Positions 1 to 8,102 of a stretch of 64,000 nt of DNA are shown one piece after another. The notes under the pieces were generated by a model, which saw only the letters and a list, made by a program, of their open reading frames with translations, did not search any database and was not told the origin of the DNA. Every line of letters begins with the position of its first letter. Positions within the stretch are counted from its first letter, which is position 1. Source of the stretch: Verrucomicrobiota bacterium (GTDB taxonomy: Bacteria > Verrucomicrobiota > Verrucomicrobiia > Limisphaerales > UBA11320); the NCBI GenBank assembly GCA_016199985.1, contig JACQFQ010000070.1, forward strand, positions 1 through 64,000, read 5' to 3'. Both the position numbers and the translations under genes were made by a program.

Positions 1-637
1 CTTTGAACCTTGGCAAACGCATGGGAGAGAAAAAGCAGAAAGCGGTGGAGGGGGGCAAGAGGAAAGGGAAGAGAAAGCGGAAAAAGTGAAGGCAGCGATA
101 AAACAGAAGACCTGACCCTTTGTAGCGGCCGGCATAGGGCCGGCATAGGGGCAAACGAATGACCTGACCCCATATGATGGCCTGAAGACAATGGGCCTGA
201 CCCTCTATCCATCTGCTCCGTGTCCATCGGGAACGCGGGCAGGGGACAACCATGGGCCTGTCCCTTTGTCATAGGTTGCCTTGTCGAGCTGCGCGAGCGC
301 GCGGCCTTGGCTATGGGCCTGTCCCTCTGTTGGCAGCTTCTTTGTCGGCAAGCGCCGTTGGCGCCAGGGAAGGTGGGAGGAGGGCGAGGAGGAGAACAGA
401 AGACCTGACCCTTTGTTCGGAAACGGTCTCTTTGTCGGAAGCGCGCGGCCCTTCGAACCAGGAACATCAGAGGTCAAAGCATGACCCATTACCCATACGA
501 AGGATCACTACCTTGGAACAGGTCCGTAGTTGGCGTGACTTCGATATCACCTATCAACCTGTCCCTCTATACGCTCTATACGGTCTGTCCCTCTATCTAC
601 GGCCCGTCCCTCCATACAGACCGTCCAATAATGAAAT
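1..637. repeat. Gene-free field of short degenerate direct repeats
   Basis: No convincing gene is seen here. About nine copies of a motif of the form RCCTGWCCCTYTRT lie in the same orientation, near 110, 162, 196, 255, 316, 403, 556, 583 and 601. A 22-base stretch containing AGAAGACCTGACCCTTTGT is identical at 102-123 and 395-416, and both copies follow a purine-rich tract. A second unit close to TTGTCGGAAGCGCGCGGCC recurs in diverged form near 281, 341 and 431. A short tandem duplication of CCGGCATAGGG lies near 130-149. Short open frames here read through the repeats and do not look like proteins. Similar GGTCAGGTC/GGACAGGCC words are known beside REP-associated Y1 transposases in several phyla, but no transposase is present in this window, so that link is only an inference. 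Confidence 0.7.
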
Positions 638-671
638 GAGGCTCGCCGCGTTGTTTCTCGCGGCGAGCCTC
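638..671 (-). terminator. Strong intrinsic terminator after the SPFH gene
   Basis: A perfect 13-bp inverted repeat (GAGGCTCGCCGCG against CGCGGCGAGCCTC) surrounds an 8-base loop. Read on the minus strand it is followed by ATTTCATTATT, a T-rich tail. It lies about 40 bases after the stop codon of the minus-strand SPFH gene and fits as its terminator. Confidence 0.75.
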
Positions 672-709
672 TCGTCTTCTGGCGCGTGCGCGCCTCCCGC
701 CTCCCGGCG

Positions 710-2530
710 TCAATTCTTCGCGGCGGCTGGACTCATGGGGCGCGCTTCCTTCTTGAGCGCGAGGCCGAGCAATCCTTCCACCAACCCAACGCCCCCATTG
801 GAACCGTTGACCGCCACGTCGGGGACGACCCTCACGTTGCGCTCCCCAACGATCTGCATGACTTGCATCAAAGTGTAGCTGTCGGCTCCGACCGCATCCA
901 CGCCGGCGCGATAGGCTTCCGCCTTGGCTTGACCGGTCGCGCGAATCGCCTCGGCCTCGCCGTGAGATCGGAGGCGCACTCCCTCCGCTTCGCCGGCGGC
1001 CTGCTTGATGTGCGCGCTGGCGTGCAACTCCGCGATGCTCACGCCCTGCTCCGCGCCCACAACCTCCTGTTGGATGTCCGCCAGCGAAGTCTGCCGCACC
1101 AATTGCTGACGCTGCTTCTGCGCCGCTTCCTGAACCTCAAACGTCTTGCGCTGCTCCTCCGCGATCTTGCGGTCGGTCTGCGTCTTCATGAGCTCCGCTG
1201 GCGGATTGATGTCGCCAATGAGCGTGTCGATCGCTTGAACGTCGTAGGCGCCCAGGGCCTGTCGGATATGGTCCGCGGCCTCGAGTTGGCGTTGTCCGCG
1301 ATTGCCAAGAAAATCCAGCACGATGTAATGCTGGGCTGAATTCCTGAAGTAATTCCCCACGATCGGCTGCAAGACGTGGTCGACAAGGTTCTGCATGGAA
1401 CCGACCCGCGAGATCACCTTCGGCGCGTCGAGGGCGCCGACGTGGATGATCTGCGACACGTCCAGACTGAAACCGAAGCCGTCGCGCGACCGAACGGTGA
1501 TGGACGAGAGTTTGGCGTCGTAGTTGTGGGACTCCGTTCGATTTGCCCAGTTCAGCACAATGTTCGTGGTCGGCACCAACTCCACCTTCATCACACGCGT
1601 GTTGATGGGATGCTTGCCAGGGTAGAGAGGGGTCACCCACACGCCCTTGTGACCGGCGTTCACCAGATCGCCATGCTTGAAGTCCGTGCCGCTGACATCC
1701 TCATGAGCCAACCCCACATAGGAAATCACGACGCCCACATAGCCGATGGGCACCTCCACCATCGCCACCTGCTCGATCTGAACAAACCACGGATTCAGAT
1801 TCCACGAGCCCGAGAGCAGAATGTGCTCCTGAAGTCCGCGACGCCCGTTCCCATCGATGAAGGCTTGCGCGTTCTGGAAGTTGTCGTGCCCGGGAACGGG
1901 CGGTCCCGCGATCTCCCCGGTGTCGATGGGCTGGCCGTCGAGGGTGGTGACAATCCCCACCTGATCCGACTCGACACGCTGGAGCGTGAGGGAGAGCGGA
2001 TGCATGCCATGCTCATCGGCGTTGGCGCTTGTGATGACGGCGAAGATCGCTGGATTAATCCGGTACGTGCCCGCGGTGAGAATCCCCAGCTGGCGTCCCC
2101 GCTCGCCGCCCCCCAACAGGAACCGTCGCGCGTCCTGAAAGTTGTCGCAATCGACGATGCGGGCGAGGATTCGCTGAGGCGGCGTGGGCGCGCCGTCGGC
2201 GGCGAGGACAAGGCCGATCTCGCCCTGAGCGATGACCGTCACCGCCGCCTTCATCACGCGATACTGCCAAGGCCAGTAGCCGAAGTGCAGGCCTGGCGGA
2301 AGCGTTTCAGCCTGGTACCCAGGCTCGCCGTTCAACGCGATCAGCTGTCCGGGAGGCAACCTCCCGGTCCCGAATTTCTTGATCACTACCCCAACCTGAC
2401 GCTCTCGAATGAACACCGCGCCCAGGAGCGACGGTGTCAAAGCGAGAGCGATGCAGATCGCCCCGCTCACATATCCCCATTCCGCCGCAGTCAACCCCAT
2501 CATCCAAACCGCCGTCAATGTCGTGTTCAT
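710..2530 (-). CDS. SPFH/Band 7 (flotillin-like) protein with repeated N-terminal modules
   Basis: This is a membrane-anchored SPFH/prohibitin-superfamily protein of 606 residues; such proteins scaffold membrane microdomains. The start MNTTLTAV is chosen because GGAG lies 7-8 bases upstream; a frame 9 codons longer lacks this. A membrane segment spans about residues 15-40. It is followed by four successive modules, each opening with a QVGVV- or EIGLV-like strand and closing with an L-x-x-G turn: about 42-92 (LPPGLHFGYW), 98-168 (LTAGTYRINP), 187-257 (LLSGSWNLNP) and 260-320 (LYPGKHPINT). The classic SPFH region and a Glu/Ala/Gln-rich helical stretch resembling a flotillin coiled coil (KIAEEQRKTFEVQEAAQKQR) follow. 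The C-terminus is Gly-rich. No NfeD-type partner is adjacent. The biological role is unknown. Confidence 0.85.
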   Translation of the reverse strand: MNTTLTAVWMMGLTAAEWGYVSGAICIALALTPSLLGAVFIRERQVGVVIKKFGTGRLPPGQLIALNGEPGYQAETLPPGLHFGYWPWQYRVMKAAVTVIAQGEIGLVLAADGAPTPPQRILARIVDCDNFQDARRFLLGGGERGRQLGILTAGTYRINPAIFAVITSANADEHGMHPLSLTLQRVESDQVGIVTTLDGQPIDTGEIAGPPVPGHDNFQNAQAFIDGNGRRGLQEHILLSGSWNLNPWFVQIEQVAMVEVPIGYVGVVISYVGLAHEDVSGTDFKHGDLVNAGHKGVWVTPLYPGKHPINTRVMKVELVPTTNIVLNWANRTESHNYDAKLSSITVRSRDGFGFSLDVSQIIHVGALDAPKVISRVGSMQNLVDHVLQPIVGNYFRNSAQHYIVLDFLGNRGQRQLEAADHIRQALGAYDVQAIDTLIGDINPPAELMKTQTDRKIAEEQRKTFEVQEAAQKQRQQLVRQTSLADIQQEVVGAEQGVSIAELHASAHIKQAAGEAEGVRLRSHGEAEAIRATGQAKAEAYRAGVDAVGADSYTLMQVMQIVGERNVRVVPDVAVNGSNGGVGLVEGLLGLALKKEARPMSPAAAKN

Positions 2531-3044
2531 ATCCAGCTCCAAAGCGCGCAGGCGCACCGAGTCCGCCGCGCGGGCGCGAAACGCCTGCGTGTTTTTCTAA
2601 CGGGGTGAACATGGGGGCCGCGTCCGCGGTCCCAGAGGATCGCCCTTCCCAATGCCGACGAGGTTAGCTGACGGGCTGGGTCAAGGAAGTGACCTGGCGA
2701 CGCGGTTGCCCGCGTCCCTGCGCCCCGCCCCGGCGCGTCGAGACCGGATGGCCGCGACGCGGCGGGGATCTGGGTCCCCCGCGTTGACTCCCAGGAAGGG
2801 AAGCCAACTTAGGCTGCAACGAACGGTGAGAAAGTCGCACAGGCTGGATAGGTGTCAATAGACCCTCCTTGCGTTGAACGGCGAAGCCGCGGACGTCCAG
2901 GATGAGATCTTAAGGCCGATCGCTGAGATCAACCGTTCGATCACGCAAGTCGACGAGTTCGTGAACGCGCCCAATGGATCGGGATCCAGATCGCTTTCGG
3001 CGGAAGCCCCGCCGAAGAGGGTTGTCGGCTCCCCCTGCGGGCGG
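2531..3044. other. Intergenic region without a recognised gene
   Basis: This stretch lies upstream of the SPFH gene and downstream of the anti-sigma gene, both on the minus strand. Short open frames on both strands show no protein character. It holds a hairpin just after the anti-sigma gene (listed separately) and an imperfect GC-rich palindrome at 2613-2633, about 85 bases upstream of the SPFH start. No clear promoter was identified. Confidence 0.6.
2996..3016 (-). terminator. Hairpin downstream of the anti-sigma gene
   Basis: A perfect 8-bp stem (TTCGGCGG against CCGCCGAA) with a 5-base loop lies about 29 bases past the stop codon of the minus-strand anti-sigma gene. It has no U-tract, so it could be a weak terminator or an RNA-stabilising hairpin. 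Confidence 0.4.
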
Positions 3045-4064
3045 CTAGTTGCTGACCAGGATCACGGGGCCTTGAGGCGATTCGACGCCGCCCTTTTGCT
3101 CCACGGAAATCGCGAACGAATCGACTTTGGGAATGGGGGCGCCCGCCAGGTAAGTGAACTGAATCTTCCCCGCCGCGTCGTATTTGAGAAGCCCGCCGCT
3201 GATCGCCGCGCCATCGACGAAGAGCCAAAGCTGGTAGTCCTGATCCACCGCGGGCGGGGTGAGGTGCTCGATGAGAATCGTGCCACGCTGCTGGAGGGAA
3301 TCCCAGGAAACCGCGCCCGCCGCGGGCGAGCCTCCCTGGGTGGAACGAAGAACGCCGAGGAAGCTCGTCTGGGGGGAAGCCACCGCGATCGGACCGCCCA
3401 ACCCCGGCGCGCCGCCCGGGATCGCTGGCGCGGCCGCGAGCTCATTCCCCGCGGTTTCGCCCTGCGTTGGATTCCGACGAACCGTCGTGTCCTTCGGCTT
3501 GGACTCCAGCACACGAATCCGCTCGACCAGCTGGTTGGAGCTTGTCGCAAACTGACGCTGTCGGTCGGCCGATTGCTGGACGATCATCTCGCTGATCTGC
3601 TGTCGCTGCTTCTGGAATTCCATCTTCTGCGCCTCCAACATCTTCTCAGAACGCTGAGCCTGGCTGACGGCCTCGTTGAACCGTTGCTCCATATCGACCC
3701 ATTGGATCCTCTCCTGGCGACCGCGAGAGAGGAGCACGACGCACACAAAGGCAAGGCACGCGGCGAGCGCCCACGGCAGCATCGCCCAGGCTTTTCCCCC
3801 GGGGACGGGCTCCGCCGCCGCGGCCCCCTTCGCGGACTTGGGACGCGTCTCGACGCGACGCATGAGTCGGGCCTTCAACGCGGGCGACGGCGCGCGTCGG
3901 GGAAGGGCCATGACAAGGGCGTCGAGAGAGTGACGGCACTCGGACACCAGGAGCTGGAGCTCCAGGTTGCTCCTCATGACCAGCTCGAACTCCCGGGCCT
4001 TATCGGCCGGGAGGGCGCCTGCGGCATAGAGGCTCGCCTGCTCTTTGAGCGGTTCGTCAATCAT
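3045..4064 (-). CDS. Anti-sigma factor, RskA-like, single-pass membrane protein
   Basis: Predicted partner of the ECF sigma factor encoded just upstream. Starting at MIDEPLKEQ, its ATGA overlaps the sigma stop codon by 4 bases, which suggests translational coupling; an ATG two codons earlier is possible. The cytosolic part (about residues 1-90) begins with an ASLYAAGALP element typical of RskA-type anti-sigma N-termini, without the His-Cys zinc motif of ZAS proteins. One membrane helix follows (AMLPWALAACLAFVCVVLL). An unusually long Gln/Glu-rich coiled coil (about 120-185) precedes a C-terminal RskA domain with the pattern YQLWLFVDGA and an SFAISVEQKGG stretch. Family knowledge implies release of the sigma factor by regulated proteolysis; the inducing signal is not apparent. 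Confidence 0.85.
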   Translation of the reverse strand: MIDEPLKEQASLYAAGALPADKAREFELVMRSNLELQLLVSECRHSLDALVMALPRRAPSPALKARLMRRVETRPKSAKGAAAAEPVPGGKAWAMLPWALAACLAFVCVVLLSRGRQERIQWVDMEQRFNEAVSQAQRSEKMLEAQKMEFQKQRQQISEMIVQQSADRQRQFATSSNQLVERIRVLESKPKDTTVRRNPTQGETAGNELAAAPAIPGGAPGLGGPIAVASPQTSFLGVLRSTQGGSPAAGAVSWDSLQQRGTILIEHLTPPAVDQDYQLWLFVDGAAISGGLLKYDAAGKIQFTYLAGAPIPKVDSFAISVEQKGGVESPQGPVILVSN

Positions 4065-4651
4065 ACCCATTCAGTCAGCACGTCCCTGAGTTTCAAGAGG
4101 CCTCGCCTGATGCGGGCCTTCACCGTTCCCAGCGGCTGCCCCAGCTGCTCCGAGATCTCGGATTGCGTCATGCCGCCCAGAAACGCCATCTCCAGCGCCT
4201 GTCGCTGATCAAGCGGCAACCCGTCGAGCGCGCGGCGCACCATGGCCGCCTGCTCCCGCTGATAGATCTCAGGGCCGGACTCGGGCCCGTAGATCGGTGT
4301 CGTCTGCGCGGTCTCCGTCGCTTCGGCGATGAACTCGTAGCGACGTTTCAGGGCGCGCAACCGGTCGATCGACCGGTTGCGGGTCAGAGTCACCGCCCAG
4401 TTGAAGGGGCGTCCGAGCTGCGGATTGTAAGTCACAGCCTTGTCCCAAATCTGGACGAAAACCTCCTGAATAACGTCCTCGGCCTCCTTGTTGTCGTTCA
4501 GAATCCGCAGCGCCGTGGAGTAGAGCACCGTGGAGAGGCGATCGTAGAGCAGTGAAAACGCCGCCCTATCGCCGTGCGCGACGCGTCGCACCAGTTCAGC
4601 GTCATCCACGGAGGCGGCGGACTCGATCTCAGAGTTCAATTGGACGGCCAT
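4061..4651 (-). CDS. ECF RNA polymerase sigma factor (SigK-like)
   Basis: Sigma-70 family factor of 196 residues with region 2 (DRAAFSLLYDRL through EDVIQEVFVQIWDKA and the RNRSIDRLRALKRR stretch) and region 4 (LDGLPLDQRQALEMAF, then GMTQSEISEQLGQPLGTVKA, a helix-turn-helix). It directs polymerase to promoters controlled by the co-encoded RskA-like anti-sigma factor, whose start codon overlaps this stop. The ATG at MAVQLNSE is preferred because conserved sequence begins about 15 residues later; a TTG at 4723 would add 24 residues. The regulon is unknown. A GGAACTT element that could be an ECF -35 lies at 4761-4767 upstream of the gene. Confidence 0.9.
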   Translation of the reverse strand: MAVQLNSEIESAASVDDAELVRRVAHGDRAAFSLLYDRLSTVLYSTALRILNDNKEAEDVIQEVFVQIWDKAVTYNPQLGRPFNWAVTLTRNRSIDRLRALKRRYEFIAEATETAQTTPIYGPESGPEIYQREQAAMVRRALDGLPLDQRQALEMAFLGGMTQSEISEQLGQPLGTVKARIRRGLLKLRDVLTEWV

Positions 4652-4860
4652 GTGCGTCTGAACGCGGGCAACTCCAGCGTCCGGCACCGAGCTCGGGAGG
4701 CTGTCTATCAGAACGTTCTCCAACCCTCAAGTGCGCGTCGTCATTAAGGTATACGATCCAAAGTTCCCATCGGATGCCGCTGGATTGGCTAAAAGGCGAC
4801 GCCCGCGTTTCTTTCCATCCTGGGAGCCAGGATCGCGGAGCCTGGAAGCCGCCAGCTCAG

Positions 4861-7533
4861 TCAGCGCGCTCGCGAGCAGGTTTCGACCAATCGAGCGACG
4901 AGGGCGGTCCATCCCGTTTGGTGACTGGCGCCCAAGCCCCTGCCGGTGTCGGCGTGAAAGTACTCGTGAAAAAGGACGAGATTCTTCCAATGCGGATCTC
5001 TCGCGAACGCCTCCTCCTCTCCATGGCAGGGACGACGACCTGCGGCGTCCGGCATGAACAGTCGGATGAGCCTCCTTCCGATCTCGCCGGCGACCTCCTG
5101 GAGCGTCATCCATTTCCCGGATCCGACAGGGCATTCGACCTTGAATTCATCGCCGTAGAAATGGTGATACCTCTCCAAGGCTTCGATCAGAAGATAGTTG
5201 ACGGGAAGCCAGATGGGGCCGCGCCAGTTCGAGTTGCCGCCGAAGAGTCCCGTGGTCGATTCGCCAGGGCTGTAATCCACGCGGAACTCGTCCCCGTTGA
5301 CGCGAAAGACATACGGTTGGGCGTCATGAACGCGCGACAGCGAACGGATGCCGTAGGGGGAGAGAAACTCCTTTTCATCGAGCAGATACCGCATCACGCG
5401 TTTCAGCTGCTCCTTCGACGGGATGGAGAGAAGCGCCATGGCGGCGCGGCCTTCGCCCGCCTCGCGTCGATCGATGTGCTTGGCGAGCTCGGCCTCGTGC
5501 TTCAAAAACCAGGCCATCCGCTTCGAGAATCCGGGCAGGCGCCGGATCAAGCCCTCGTCGATCACCTCGCAGGCGAACAACGGTATCAACCCCACCATGG
5601 AGCGGATCTTGAGCGGGATCACGCGGCCATCGACGTGGATCTGGTCGTAGTAGAATCCGTCCTCCTCGTCCCAGAGCCCGGAGCCGCCGAGGGTGTTCAT
5701 CGCGTTCGTGATCGCGACAAAGTGCTCGAAAAACTTCGAGGCCATGTCCTCGTACTCCGGCGACGCCTCGGCAAGCTGCAGGGCGATGGACAGCATTGTG
5801 CCGCAATAAAACGCCATCCAGGCCGTTCCGTCCGCCTGCTCCAGATGGCCGCCGGTGGGCAGCGGCTTCGAACGATCAAAGACACCCACGTTGTCGAGGC
5901 CCAGGAACCCGCCGGCGAAAATGTTGCGGCCTGAGACATCCTTCCGATTCACCCACCAGGTGAAATTGATCAGCAGCTTTTGGAACACGCGCGCGAGGAA
6001 ATCGCGGTCTCGATCCTCGCGACGGCCGCAGATCTTGTACAGGCGCCACGCGGCCCAGGCATGCACGGGGGGGTTGACGTCGCCCAGAGCGAACTCATAG
6101 GCGGGCAACTGCCCGTTGGGATGCATGTACCACTCGCGGAGAAACAGCGTGACCTGGGATTTCGCGAAGTCGGGATCGACGCGCGCGAGCGCGACAACGT
6201 GAAACGCCAGATCCCACGCGGCGTACCACGGATACTCCCACTTGTCGGGCATCAGGATCACGTCGCGGTTGTACAAATGCCCCCAGTCGGAATTGCGGCC
6301 CCGCTTGCGCTCGTCGGGCGGAGGCGGCTGCGCCGGATCCCCGCTCAACCAATCCTTCACCACATAATGATAAAACTGTTTCGAATGCAGGAGCCCCGCG
6401 TAAGCCTGACGCCAAACGCGCGCTTCCTCCGCGTGGATCGATGACGGCGCGAGACGCTTGAAAAACTCATCGCACTCCGACCGCCGCAGATCGAACATCC
6501 TGTCAAACTCCGCGCCGCAGGGTTCGCGCGGCGCCTCTTCCGCGGTCAAGCGCAAGCGGAGCGAGACCGAGCCGCCGGCGGGCACGAGAAGTCGATACCA
6601 TACGGCGGCCTTCGATCCCACGCCGGCGGGATTGACCGCCTCCTTGTCGCCGTTGACGATTCGTCGGTGGAAAGCGTCCTTCACATACGGCTGGGCGTTC
6701 GCCACGCCGAACAGAAGCCGCGAGTTGGTGTCGTTCTCCGTGAAGAGCGTCTCAGGAGCCGTCCCATCGGACGCCGGAGCGAAATACAGAACGCATCGCC
6801 CGAGGCTTTCATGGTCCGCGCGAAGCGCGTCGGTCCCCTCGCGGCGGATCCTGGGTCGCAGGCCGCAGCCCTCATGCCCGCATCCCCACGACCAGGTGTT
6901 GCGGAACCACAGCGTCGGCCCCACATGCAGCGCCGCGGCCTCCGGACCATGGTTGGCGATAGTGACGCAAATGAGAATGTCATCCTCAGATGCCTTCGCG
7001 TACTCGGCTGTCACGTCGAAGTAGCGATCGTTCGCGAACACTCCGGCGTCGCCCAGCTCGAATTCAGCCTTGTCGCGTCCGCGCGCCCGATTCTGGTTCA
7101 CCAGCTCGCTATAAGGAAAGGCCCCCTGCGGGTATTTGTACAGGCTTTTCAGGTAGGAGTGCGTGGGCGTGGAGTCGATGTAGAAGTAGGCTTCCTTGAC
7201 ATCCTCGCCGTGGTTGCCCTCGGGCCCCGTCAGGCCGAAAAGCCTCTCCTTGAGAAATGGATCCTTCTCGTTCCAAAGCGCCAGGGCGAAACAGAGCCGG
7301 CATTCCCGGTCCGTGATTCCCAGCAGCCCGTCTTCGCCCCAACGGTAGGCCCGACTGCGCGCCTGATCGTGCGACAAGTAGGTCCAGCACTCGCCGCTCG
7401 GCGAGTAATCCTCGCGAACGGTCCCCCACTGCCGCTCGGAGAGATAGGGGCCCCAACGCTTCCAGTTCTTGTGCCGCAGGCGATCCTCGTGGAGTCGCTG
7501 CTCCTCGGCGTTAGGTTTTGGCGGGTTGCTCAT
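4861..7533 (-). CDS. Glycoside hydrolase, GH63/MGH1-like family
   Basis: An 890-residue protein similar to bacterial members of the mannosyl-oligosaccharide glucosidase family (GH63), an (alpha/alpha)6-barrel enzyme acting on alpha-glucosides. The N-terminal third carries the family signature around RLRHKNWKRWGPYLSERQWG and YSPSGECWTYLSHDQARSRAYRWGED (read as two blocks). The catalytic barrel contains PWYAAWDLAFHVVALARVDP, where the Asp is the likely general acid by analogy with E. coli YgjK. Near the C-terminus is FHEYFHADTGRGLGASHQTG, where the Glu is the likely base. No signal peptide is seen, so it is probably cytoplasmic. Its start overlaps the end of the adenosyltransferase gene by 23 bases. 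The natural substrate cannot be read from sequence; glucosylglycerate-like or oligosaccharide substrates are possible. Confidence 0.85.
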   Translation of the reverse strand: MSNPPKPNAEEQRLHEDRLRHKNWKRWGPYLSERQWGTVREDYSPSGECWTYLSHDQARSRAYRWGEDGLLGITDRECRLCFALALWNEKDPFLKERLFGLTGPEGNHGEDVKEAYFYIDSTPTHSYLKSLYKYPQGAFPYSELVNQNRARGRDKAEFELGDAGVFANDRYFDVTAEYAKASEDDILICVTIANHGPEAAALHVGPTLWFRNTWSWGCGHEGCGLRPRIRREGTDALRADHESLGRCVLYFAPASDGTAPETLFTENDTNSRLLFGVANAQPYVKDAFHRRIVNGDKEAVNPAGVGSKAAVWYRLLVPAGGSVSLRLRLTAEEAPREPCGAEFDRMFDLRRSECDEFFKRLAPSSIHAEEARVWRQAYAGLLHSKQFYHYVVKDWLSGDPAQPPPPDERKRGRNSDWGHLYNRDVILMPDKWEYPWYAAWDLAFHVVALARVDPDFAKSQVTLFLREWYMHPNGQLPAYEFALGDVNPPVHAWAAWRLYKICGRREDRDRDFLARVFQKLLINFTWWVNRKDVSGRNIFAGGFLGLDNVGVFDRSKPLPTGGHLEQADGTAWMAFYCGTMLSIALQLAEASPEYEDMASKFFEHFVAITNAMNTLGGSGLWDEEDGFYYDQIHVDGRVIPLKIRSMVGLIPLFACEVIDEGLIRRLPGFSKRMAWFLKHEAELAKHIDRREAGEGRAAMALLSIPSKEQLKRVMRYLLDEKEFLSPYGIRSLSRVHDAQPYVFRVNGDEFRVDYSPGESTTGLFGGNSNWRGPIWLPVNYLLIEALERYHHFYGDEFKVECPVGSGKWMTLQEVAGEIGRRLIRLFMPDAAGRRPCHGEEEAFARDPHWKNLVLFHEYFHADTGRGLGASHQTGWTALVARLVETCSRAR

Positions 7534-8080
7534 GCGTCGGTTGAACGTCCGGCTCGCGGGTCTCGGCCCAGCGGGCCAACAGCCATAGCGCGTCGGAAAG
7601 CCGGTTAAGATAAATCAGAATACTCGGATTAGGAGACGCCTCCGTCTCGGCAAGCGCCGCCGCGCGCCTCTCAGCGCGACGGCAGGCGGTCCGAGCGACA
7701 TCCAGCGTCGCCGCGCCAATCGTCGCCCCGGGCGTGGCCCAGCCTTTGAAGGAGATCTTCCGCGACTCGAGCTCTCGAACCATCCCGTCCAGCCGATCGA
7801 TGAGCGAAGCCTCGACCCGCCGGAACCCGTCCTTCGCGTATCGCGGGAGATCCTCGGGAAGCGTCGCCAGCTCGCCCATCGCAACAACAAGATCGGCCTG
7901 GGTGGCGAGGATGAACTCCCGGATGAGAGCGTCGGAGGAGCAGGCTTTGGCCATGCCGAGTGCGGTGTTCAATTCGTCCATCGTCCCGTAAGCCTCCACA
8001 CGGGGGTGACACTTGCTGACGCGGCGATTGTACATCAGCCCCGTTGTTCCGTTGTCGCCGGTCTTTGTGGCAATGCTCAT
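7511..8080 (-). CDS. Cob(I)alamin adenosyltransferase, PduO type
   Basis: Transfers the adenosyl group of ATP to cob(I)alamin (or the a,c-diamide), giving coenzyme B12. The 189-residue length is normal. Family motifs are present in order: the ATP-binding TKTGDNGTTGL at residues 5-15, VEAYGTMDELNTALG at about 28-42, ACRRAERR and YLNRLSDALWLLARWAE near the C-terminus. It lies 22 bases after the FG-GAP gene and overlaps the glycosidase start, so the three genes may be one transcript although their roles do not obviously connect. No B12 riboswitch is recognisable upstream. Confidence 0.93.
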   Translation of the reverse strand: MSIATKTGDNGTTGLMYNRRVSKCHPRVEAYGTMDELNTALGMAKACSSDALIREFILATQADLVVAMGELATLPEDLPRYAKDGFRRVEASLIDRLDGMVRELESRKISFKGWATPGATIGAATLDVARTACRRAERRAAALAETEASPNPSILIYLNRLSDALWLLARWAETREPDVQPTHEQPAKT

Positions 8081-8102
8081 GAGTCGCGGATCGCGAGCGA
8101 AC

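Noticed and set aside
1..637. CRISPR array
   Set aside because: Repeat copies are only about 14 bases, diverged, and irregularly spaced; no cas genes are present.
4817..4833. Hairpin ATCCTGG/CCAGGAT as terminator of the glycosidase gene
   Set aside because: The stem is short with a 3-base loop and the minus-strand tail is purine-rich with no U-run.
8081..8102. Cobalamin riboswitch ahead of the adenosyltransferase
   Set aside because: Only 22 bases separate it from the upstream gene, and no B12-box-like sequence is seen.
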